This document shows, one piece after another, positions 24,392 through 32,200 of a stretch of DNA of 44,416 nt. A program made the translations under genes and the position numbers. The notes under the pieces are model-generated. The model saw only the letters and a program-made list of their open reading frames with translations. It made no database searches and had not been told where the DNA came from. The stretch's first letter is position 1; every line of letters begins with the position of its first letter. This DNA comes from an uncultured Porphyromonadaceae bacterium (lineage in GTDB: Bacteria > Bacteroidota > Bacteroidia > Bacteroidales > Muribaculaceae): NCBI GenBank assembly GCA_947174305.1, contig CAMWIH010000003.1, forward strand, positions 1-44,416, given 5' to 3'.

Positions 24392-24719
24392 ATCGCTTCA
24401 TATCTGTCAGTTGACGAAAATATAGTCAGGGCCTTAGCAATAGTTTCTCCATCGTACATATCGATCGGGTAGAAACGGTTTTCAGATACAATGTTTAGCA
24501 GTGTTTATCAGTAGTAGGCTTCGCAAGCTATAAAATATTAACGCAATGACAGGCTGAGATATTATTCAATTTCGTTATTGCATTTATGAGCGATTTCTCA
24601 TCATATCGAATGCATACCCCATATAAAAAATAAACGGGGGTATGCCTAAACACACCCCCGTTCTCAATTCCATACCAATCACCAGTGAGACAAATGGTTA
24701 ATATGGACTATCGAAATAT
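24392..24719. other. Non-coding AT-rich gap
   Basis: Together with the promoter at 24246-24391 this completes a 581-bp gap between the two paralogues. I find no supported gene. A 42-codon minus-strand frame (24331-24459) lacks any recognisable similarity. The right end holds the terminator of paralogue B (24633-24662). Confidence 0.5.
24633..24662 (-). terminator. Terminator of paralogue B
   Basis: On the minus strand AACGGGGGT pairs with ACCCCCGTT, with a mismatch then two more pairs, followed by TTTATTTTTTATAT. It lies 58 bp past the stop of the 809-aa gene. A competing stem is possible with GCATACCCC at 24612-24620, which can pair with GGGGTATGC at 24637-24645. Confidence 0.85.
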
Positions 24720-27149
24720 TTATTTAACTATGACTGTTCTACCATCTATAATATAGATTCCGCGTTCAGGGTAGGAAACCTTTCTTCCGCTAAGGTCATA
24801 GACAGCCTTCGGCAGCGAAGCCTCGGTGGATATTTCAGATACCACCGTAGTAATGTCGTTCGTTTCCTTGATGAACTCGCTCTCGGAAACTTCACCCGGC
24901 AGATACACACTGTTTTCAGGCAATGTCGTAGCTTCGGTGAGCTTATAAAAGCCCAAGCCGTCCTGGCCGTTCTGATAGACAAATGAGCCAGGTAAAACAC
25001 GCACACCTGGGGTGACAATTTCGAGCAAGTTATTGTCAACCTCCTCCGCATCATCACAATAAGCCACCTCATATTCACCTGCTTTTGCCTTGATAATGAT
25101 TCCTGTTGATGCCGGAACCTTCTCTATCTCCTTGACCGTATAGAAATCTCCATCAATCTTATCCACTATATATGCCTTGATTCCCTCTGCTGATGAGAAA
25201 TCGAGCCCACGGTTCAGGCCATAGGTCATCGAACCATCCTCTCCTACGGTAATGATTTGGGTGGTCTTCACCGTGCTTCCACCATCTTCTGAGATAAAGC
25301 TTACATCGCCGATAGTGTCAGGGAGATAACCTGAGCCAGCCGGTACTTCTGTTGCGTCATCTGTTTTATAGAAACCCATCCCCTCTTTACCGTTGCCATA
25401 AATATATGCTCCGGCTGAAACTTTCTGACCTTTTACTGCGGCCTTGATCACATTTCCTTCAATCGCTTCCGCATTAGAAATGTAGGGAACCTTATATTCA
25501 CCTGAGTCTCCCTTAAGTATTACACCTGTTGATGCAGGAACTGATTCAACTTCTTCAATTGAAAGCATATTGTCTTCAACTTTGGCAATGTAGGCAGAAA
25601 GACCGTCAACCTCACCGAATCCGAGAGCATCCTTGCTGCTGAATACAATCGAGCCCTCTTCGGGGATTGTGATTGTCTGGTAAAGGTCCTCTTCAGAAAG
25701 CTCAGTCACGCTGAAACCTTTCGTATAATAAGAGGCACCTCCTGAAGGATCCTTATCACATTTGATTCCTATATAATAAGTGCCGGGAACGGTAACCTGA
25801 AAATCAAATTTCTTCTCAACATCACTATAACCCGAGAGTTCAGCAACACCTATTTCCAGAGCATTTTCTCCGGTCATTCCGGCAACTGTGTTTGCATCAC
25901 CAAGCACAAACAGGAGGGAGCCATTAGCACATTGACCTTTCCAAGCCATTCTATAGATACCCTCATTTTCAAAAGCCAAGGCTGGAGTGATGAGCCAGTC
26001 ATCCTCGGTGATACTTGTAGAGTAGTTTTCAAACACAAAATATGTGTCTCCATACTGGTTGTAATATTTCCATCCCTTCCCATCTTCGTTACTATCAATA
26101 GTGGTCCAGAAGGCCTCCGTCATCTTGGCATCGGAGAAGTCTGCTGTATAAGGAATGGGATAAGGTTTCTTTTCACCTACATAAGAGGTGGTAACAGTTG
26201 CTGCTTCACCCTCCTCATCATCGCCAACGGCCGCCACTTTATAAGTGTAGAAACCTGCAGCCGGAACGTTGTCGGTATAGGAAGTGGCGGTGCCGTCGAG
26301 TGTTTCTATTAGTTCTTCGCCACGCCATAATTTCACTGCAGTTATCGCTGAAGGCTCAATAGCATTGCCTTTGGCATCAGTTTCCGGAAGCTTCCATGTG
26401 AGGTCAACCTTTAGCTCCTCTCCTACAGGAGTTGCGGTGAAATCGGTAATCGCTCCGGGCGTAACTTTCTCATCAGGAATCTCAGGGCTCTCTCCATCCT
26501 CGACAATCTGAAATTTAGTGATACAAAGCATGCCTGCTGCCGTCGGGTTTTTAGTGAAGGCCCAGAATCCAAAACGGTAATCTCCTGTCTTTTCCGGGCT
26601 ATAAGTAAATTCAGATAGCTGCATACTATTCTTTACAGTTGTAACTTCTCCGACCAATTTTCCTTCGTCGAGACGAGCATCAAGAGCCTGTGGATATGTA
26701 ATATCCGCATTTTCCTCCTGCATTGTTGCAAACTCGGCATCAGTGACATTTTCAGACATCATAGCCTTATAGCTACATGCAGCTGCTGTAGAATAGCTAT
26801 ACCAGGAAATTTTGTAGTTCTTACCCTCCTCAAGAGAGATTGCAGGCGAAATCAACCAGTCATCACCTTTAAAATAAGCAATAGTTTTAAGCGATACACC
26901 TCCTTGAGCATCAACACCGGTTATGTATGTATTTCTTGCATACGTCCATGCATTGGTGTTGGTTCCGCTTCCTGTATCCGCATCCACTGCCGTCCAAGCA
27001 GGATCGATGTTGCCCGTTGCTGTAGAACTTGCACTCGGAATACCCAAATCAGATGAATAAGGAACAGTCACCACCTCACCCGTCTGCGCGATTCCCGTCA
27101 TTGCCGTAGCAATGAAAACAATAGTCGAAAGTAGTCTTTTTCTCATCAT
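24720..27149 (-). CDS. Choice-of-anchor J surface protein, paralogue B (809 aa)
   Basis: It has the same architecture as the 808-aa protein: signal peptide (1-21, ending GIAQT), jelly-roll with DDWLISPAI near 100, fibronectin-III domain, and a second jelly-roll with EDDWLITPAL. Two copies of the unknown 120-aa module follow (ITIPEEGSIVFSSKDALGF... and ITVGEDGSMTYGLNRGLDF...), then the tail YDLSGRKVSYPERGIYIIDG. Stretches of the DNA remain very similar to paralogue A, for example around 26093-26165 against 23083-23155, so the duplication is moderately recent or partly homogenised. It is directly downstream of the TPR/LuxR-type regulator gene (27366-29069), reading in the same direction, with its own conserved promoter and a strong terminator. 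Confidence 0.85.
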   Translation of the reverse strand: MMRKRLLSTIVFIATAMTGIAQTGEVVTVPYSSDLGIPSASSTATGNIDPAWTAVDADTGSGTNTNAWTYARNTYITGVDAQGGVSLKTIAYFKGDDWLISPAISLEEGKNYKISWYSYSTAAACSYKAMMSENVTDAEFATMQEENADITYPQALDARLDEGKLVGEVTTVKNSMQLSEFTYSPEKTGDYRFGFWAFTKNPTAAGMLCITKFQIVEDGESPEIPDEKVTPGAITDFTATPVGEELKVDLTWKLPETDAKGNAIEPSAITAVKLWRGEELIETLDGTATSYTDNVPAAGFYTYKVAAVGDDEEGEAATVTTSYVGEKKPYPIPYTADFSDAKMTEAFWTTIDSNEDGKGWKYYNQYGDTYFVFENYSTSITEDDWLITPALAFENEGIYRMAWKGQCANGSLLFVLGDANTVAGMTGENALEIGVAELSGYSDVEKKFDFQVTVPGTYYIGIKCDKDPSGGASYYTKGFSVTELSEEDLYQTITIPEEGSIVFSSKDALGFGEVDGLSAYIAKVEDNMLSIEEVESVPASTGVILKGDSGEYKVPYISNAEAIEGNVIKAAVKGQKVSAGAYIYGNGKEGMGFYKTDDATEVPAGSGYLPDTIGDVSFISEDGGSTVKTTQIITVGEDGSMTYGLNRGLDFSSAEGIKAYIVDKIDGDFYTVKEIEKVPASTGIIIKAKAGEYEVAYCDDAEEVDNNLLEIVTPGVRVLPGSFVYQNGQDGLGFYKLTEATTLPENSVYLPGEVSESEFIKETNDITTVVSEISTEASLPKAVYDLSGRKVSYPERGIYIIDGRTVIVK

Positions 27150-27226
27150 ATATTTTTGTGGTTATGGTTGTTAGCTCCATCAAGGATAAATAATCGAAAA
27201 ATAATATTCCGCCTTTTTTCCTGCCA

Positions 27227-27371
27227 CAAATATAATTAATAATGATTCGGAGACCCTGATTCAACGAATTTATACAAACTACAATTCCCTATACTTCCCC
27301 TAATAATGAACTACTCACAATAATGCAGGTATTTATTAACCAATGGTTTAACATTTACACTTGAACTACAT
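27227..27371 (-). promoter_or_regulatory. Three-box promoter of paralogue B
   Basis: Boxes with AACTAC on the plus strand lie at 27364-27369, 27309-27314 and 27277-27282, then CAAATATA (27227-27234; TATATTTG on the gene strand). Box-to-box distances are 55 and 32 bp, and the last box is 50 bp from the -7 box. At paralogue A they are 55, 33 and 50. The outermost box overlaps the stop codon of the regulator gene. The sequence after the -7 box (TGGCAGGAAAAAA) is also conserved. Confidence 0.7.
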
Positions 27372-29069
27372 CGCGGTCAACTCCGCATTCATCTCCGTAT
27401 CGCTTGCATAGCCTAAATCTTTCCTGAGACGGAATCTCGACACGCTCACCGTCTTCACCTGATTCCCGGTGATTCGGGCTATCTCCCGGGTAGAAAATCC
27501 GAGGTGGATATAGAGGGCAAGGCGTTTCTCGTTGTCGCTTAGGTTGGCGTTACGTTTCGCGAGGTTGTCAAAAAAATCCTTGTATTCGTTCCATACTTCA
27601 TCCATCATGCGGGCATCGTCGTCGTCCTGGCCTTGCGTTATCTTCGCACTTATCTTTTTCAGATGTCCCGGAAGATCGGCAGAACGCATCTTATATCCCT
27701 CACGCACCATCTCCTTGATTCGGTCGAGAAACTCATTGCGCGCGGTGAACATCACCTTCCACCTTGTGGAATCCATCAAAAACTGCCTTGAACGTTCGCT
27801 CTCACTCTGTAGCTCATTGTGAAGGGATACGTTCTCCTGGCTCACCCGGTCCTTATCCTGCTTAACATCCGTAAGGTCGTTGCTGAGCGCGTCAAGCTGA
27901 CGGGCGTAGGTCTTTATCTTCTTACCTGATAATTTCTTTTGCTTGATATGTCTTCGTCTGAAAACGATGAAGAGAACCACCGACCCGAGCGTGATGAGGC
28001 TCAGGATCCATATATAGATTCTCCTTATGTTGCGGTCGGCAATCCTTTCCGAGCGGTACTTGTCACTTAAGGCCACAAGGTCATGACCCAATTTCCAGTG
28101 TTCCTTATGAAGCTCCTTCTGATGTGAGTTACGTCGCTCCTTCTGATATAGATAGGCATTCATGGTGTCGTAGGCACGGCCATACTCACCAAGCCCGGCA
28201 TAGCAGTCACTGCGGACAAGAAGATAATCGCACATCGTCCCGGTAAGGTCCACCACACTGTCAGGGTCGAGATAATTCCGCGCAAACCGCTCGGCATTCT
28301 CTATCTCTATCAACGCTTTCTGATATTCGGTGTTGCGGTATTCCATTCTCGATTTCACCATCAGCAAGGAGTAAATGGCTGAACCGTTCTCGCTCTCCAT
28401 AGCCAACTTCAGGCCCTCATCATATAATGAATCGGTATTTTCTCCCTGGATGTTGAGATTGCAGATACGGCTTATCAGCTCTGCCGAAGTGCGTTTGTCG
28501 CCAAGGGCACTGGAAATGTCGAGAGCCTTCTTATAATTTGAATAAGCCCTTGCCTCTCTTCCGGTGTGCTGATAAATTTCGCCCAAGTAGGTCTGGATGG
28601 TACTAAGCAATAACTGTTGGGGCACATTTTTCTCCATTCTTGCCACCTTCCCTTCTATCTCATTGAGGGTCTTTTCCGACTCTTTATGGAATCCGTTATG
28701 AAAATCGGCGACCGCGCGCGTGGCCTCGGTGAAAACTTTCACCTTCTCCTCCTCATCGGTCAGAAAATAGGAGGAGCTGCGGAGAATGTCTGAACTTATA
28801 TCGTAAAACCCCAAAGCCTGAAGGTAAGTTCCATAGCGTGTCAACAGACGGGCAAGAACATCCGGGCGGTCATTTTCACGGCACCAGTCGTAAATCTCCA
28901 TAACTCTTTTACGCATCTCGGCGGGAGGGATGGGATGCTCAGCATTTATGGCCTGCAGTTTCTCCTGCATGGCACGAGGCACCTCCGCATGCAACTGCAG
29001 GGTGATGACCGCTAACATCACCATTAAAAGAATCCTGAATTTATTTAAACAAATCCTGAATTTATTCAT
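27366..29069 (-). CDS. Membrane-anchored TPR protein with LuxR-type HTH
   Basis: A 567-aa probable one-component regulator. It has a signal sequence (about 1-28) and helical TPR-like repeats in the periplasm (about 50-310, e.g. LGEIYQHTGREARAYSNYKK). One transmembrane helix lies at 351-370 followed by RRRH (positive-inside), then a coiled coil (375-430) and a cytosolic helix-turn-helix at about 508-555 (SDNEKRLALYIHLGFSTREI, then ARITGNQVKTVSVSRFRLRK). The last part matches the LuxR/GerE pattern. The architecture resembles Bacteroidetes TPR-HTH regulators (some called DUF6377), sensing on one side and binding DNA on the other. It sits immediately upstream of paralogue B. The N-terminus contains a duplicated NKFRI, from a 15-bp DNA repeat at 29031-29066. 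Confidence 0.82.
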   Translation of the reverse strand: MNKFRICLNKFRILLMVMLAVITLQLHAEVPRAMQEKLQAINAEHPIPPAEMRKRVMEIYDWCRENDRPDVLARLLTRYGTYLQALGFYDISSDILRSSSYFLTDEEEKVKVFTEATRAVADFHNGFHKESEKTLNEIEGKVARMEKNVPQQLLLSTIQTYLGEIYQHTGREARAYSNYKKALDISSALGDKRTSAELISRICNLNIQGENTDSLYDEGLKLAMESENGSAIYSLLMVKSRMEYRNTEYQKALIEIENAERFARNYLDPDSVVDLTGTMCDYLLVRSDCYAGLGEYGRAYDTMNAYLYQKERRNSHQKELHKEHWKLGHDLVALSDKYRSERIADRNIRRIYIWILSLITLGSVVLFIVFRRRHIKQKKLSGKKIKTYARQLDALSNDLTDVKQDKDRVSQENVSLHNELQSESERSRQFLMDSTRWKVMFTARNEFLDRIKEMVREGYKMRSADLPGHLKKISAKITQGQDDDDARMMDEVWNEYKDFFDNLAKRNANLSDNEKRLALYIHLGFSTREIARITGNQVKTVSVSRFRLRKDLGYASDTEMNAELTAM

Positions 29070-29289
29070 ATCGAAGAAGAGGGTAATCCACGAAATATTC
29101 TGAAATATTATTTCCTGAAATATTATAAGTATATTCCTATCTATTAACGAGCTTGCACCATATTTTATTTTTGGCCAGACCCCTGTTTTCTATAAAAGAG
29201 AAGCCACAGCGGAATAAACTTCCACTGTGGCCTCCCTACTTTTAAATTATTTGGTAGCTTATGATTTTTTCAATCATTCTCTGAAGAGG
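29070..29289. other. Intergenic region with GAAATATT repeats
   Basis: Upstream of the TPR/HTH gene there are three copies of GAAATATT (about 29093-29123) in AT-rich DNA, probably part of its promoter region, though no TAnnTTTG match is found. The right part holds the terminator of the 1529-aa gene. Confidence 0.4.
29203..29231 (-). terminator. Terminator of the 1529-aa gene
   Basis: GCCACAG at 29203-29209 pairs with CTGTGGC at 29225-29231, and the stem extends inward to about 12 bp with one mismatch and a short loop. On the minus strand it is followed by TTCTCTTTT. It lies about 58 bp past the stop at 29290. Confidence 0.85.
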
Positions 29290-32200
29290 TTATTTCACTA
29301 TCACCTTGGCTGTGGCTTTGCCACCCTTAACCATATAGACACCGGGGGCTACCTCCACCTTGAGGGTCGAGACGGGAACTCCGTTATAGACCACGTGGCC
29401 GTCGATGCTGAAGATTGATACCTCCTCTCCTGCAACGTTTGCCACATAGATGGCTGAATCCTTGGTATAAACTTTCAATGCCTGAACGTTAACACCTCCT
29501 ATGCCGGAGAGGTCAACCTTGGCCACGTTTGATGCGCGTGATTCTCCCTTGTCGAACACGGCTGTCACACGGTAGCCCTCCTCTGCAGGCGTTGCGTTCT
29601 CAAGATATGTCAGGTCGGCAACCGGCTCTGCATTCACTTTCTCTTTGCCACGATATACGTTGTAACCGAGAAGTTTGGCAAGGTTGATCGGACCGTTCTT
29701 GGTGGTCATGGTCACGTCGTCAACGAAGAAGAGGAACTTGTTGACCGAAACGCAACGGATGGCGAAATATTTCGAACCGGCAGGAAGTTCGGCGGTGAAC
29801 TGAGTCCATGTCGTTGGCACATTCCTGTGGGTTGAGATGAGTTCGAAGTCGTTCACATCGGTTCCCTTGTCGGATACGAGCAGTTCGAATGTCTCAAGAG
29901 CCGTGGGGGAATAACTGCGGGCATAGAGGCTCACTGTCTGGGCCGCTCCCGTGAGTTCGGGCGAGATCATCCAGTCGTCCAGCGTGGTGCCGGTGTCGCC
30001 GTAAGGATAGACAGCCGTCATGAACTTATGGCCTGAATATGCCTCGAAGCCTTTCTCATAGCCCACGGGGATTGTCTCGGAGTCGCCATTGTCGAATACG
30101 AAGAACGAAACCGGTGTGTAACCGAACGGGAAGAAGAAGTTCTCGAACATGCCGGGCTTGTGGCCGTCGCCGTCGTAGAGTGTCCACTCGCCAACGCTCT
30201 CACGCTCCCAGGATGGATAACTTTCGAAGTTGTCGGTCGTGGCAACCGGAGTGACGTGAGTCTCGGCCACCTCTTCCCATCCAAGTTTAACGCCTTCGGC
30301 TGTCTTCTCTGCCTTGAGGTTAGCCGGAACGGGATAGTCGGGGAAGACAACGGTGCATACCAGTGTGGGGGTCTGGTCGTCAACTGAACTTTCATCCTTG
30401 TCATACTTCACGACTGCATAAAATTCCACTTCATCATTCTCGAGAACGGAGAAGCCCTGGTTGAAGCGAACCTTTGCGCTTTCACCCGGAAGGAGAGCCT
30501 TACCCTCGGCAGTGCCTGCAAGTTCACCGTCGCGGTAGAGTTCAACGGTGTAACCTTCCGCTTTCTGAGTGCCATAGTTCACCACGAGCACATTGAAGGC
30601 ATTGGTGCTTCCTGCATTCTGGAGGCTTCCGGCCTGGATTTCCTTGGCCATAAGGTTATTGTCGAGCACGTTATACACGCGGAAGTTGTCGAAGAACTCA
30701 CGCGACATGCCGTTGCAGACCACGTTGATCTCAAGACAGATCTCCTGACCTGCAAATTCATCGAGAGGAACAGTTATCTCTTCCCAATCGCCTACCTTGA
30801 GGATATCCTCGTAGCCGTAGAAAGTCTTGATTGTTTTCTCTTCACCGTCGGCGGTGACTGCAAGCACGTTGATTTCATTGGTGTCGTCCACGTGGGTCAC
30901 GTAATGCCAGAAGGAGAAGGTGGGGTGCTTACCATCGTTGATTGCGATGCGGCCTGTGCGGAAACCTGACTTGCCGTTCATGGCCTTAGCCTGATATCCC
31001 ACAAAACCGTTGTCGCCATCCTGAGAGCCCACGTAAGTCTGTGAATTTTCAAACGACTTGTCGTTATAATAGCCCCAGTAGCTGTATTCCTCTTCGTCAT
31101 ACTGTGTCATTCCGCACGCCGTGTGAGCAGGCGCATTGTTGGGGAAGGATTCCTCAAATGGCATCTCATAGGCTTTTCCCACCGCCACAAGGTTAGAAAC
31201 CGTTAGGCCCGTGCTGCCGGCTTCGGTGTAGGCAATCACAGCGAAGTTCATGATGCGCTGTTCCTCGTTGGCCGGAACGGCGGTATAAACATATTCCGTA
31301 TCGGCCACGTCGGTAGCCACCTCAATCTGGTTGCCTCGGCGGTCGGTGGTGAGGATGGTGTATTTCACTAATGCCTGATTGAGCTTGTTGCCATCATAAT
31401 CCACCTCCGACGGCACCCAGCTGATCACTACCTCACCCACATCTTCCGTGATTTCGGCTTTGACGCTTACTGGGGGAAGGGGAACGTTGGGACCCACGTG
31501 AACAGTTGTCTCGCTCGGGTTTCCTGCACCGTCGGCGCTGTAAGGAACAACCTTGTATGTGTGTTTCCCAATGGTGAGTTCGGGGTCTTCATCCAAATAA
31601 ACCACCGGGCGTCCGGGGATGATGTTGTCGGTAAGGGTGGCTATGACCTTGTCATCGCGGCTTATCTCTATCTTCTCGAGCTTGTCGATATAGGCACCCG
31701 ATGCGGCCTGTGAGGGCGCAGTGAAGGAAACCTTTGCGCTCAGTGCGCCGCCGAAGTCGGGGGTGACAGTGAGGTTGCCGACAGCCACAGGAGTGTCGGC
31801 GCTTCTCGGAGCGGAGACCTCGATGTCGTCAACAAAGAGATAGAATTTATACTTGTCGCTTATGGCGTGGATTCCGAAATAATAGACACCGCTCTCCTCC
31901 GGAACCACGTATGCGTTCAGCCTGCGCTTATCGGGATTCTGGTTCGTTATGTCGGTAGCCTCTATCAATTTGGTGGTCATACCCTCTACGGTGTTCTCTT
32001 TTCCGAAATAAGCTTCCACGCGTTCGGGGTCGCCATAGTTGCTGGCATTGAAGGAGAACTCATACTGCTTTCCTGCCTCCAGATAGATGGGAGGGGTAAT
32101 GATCCAGTCGTTCTTGGGATTCAGGGAGCTGTACATACAGCTCATCATGCCATCCTTATATCCTGCGGCCCAGAAATAATACCAGGTCTTGCTGTCCTCA

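Noticed and set aside
24331-24459. 42-codon minus-strand frame in the gap between the paralogues
   Set aside because: Its translation looks protein-like but matches nothing I know, and it overlaps the conserved regulatory boxes. A remnant of a regulator gene was considered, but the frame does not align with the end of the TPR/HTH protein.
24392-24632. tRNA or other structured RNA gene
   Set aside because: No cloverleaf, no TTCGA-type T-arm and no conserved small RNA pattern could be found here or in the other long gaps.
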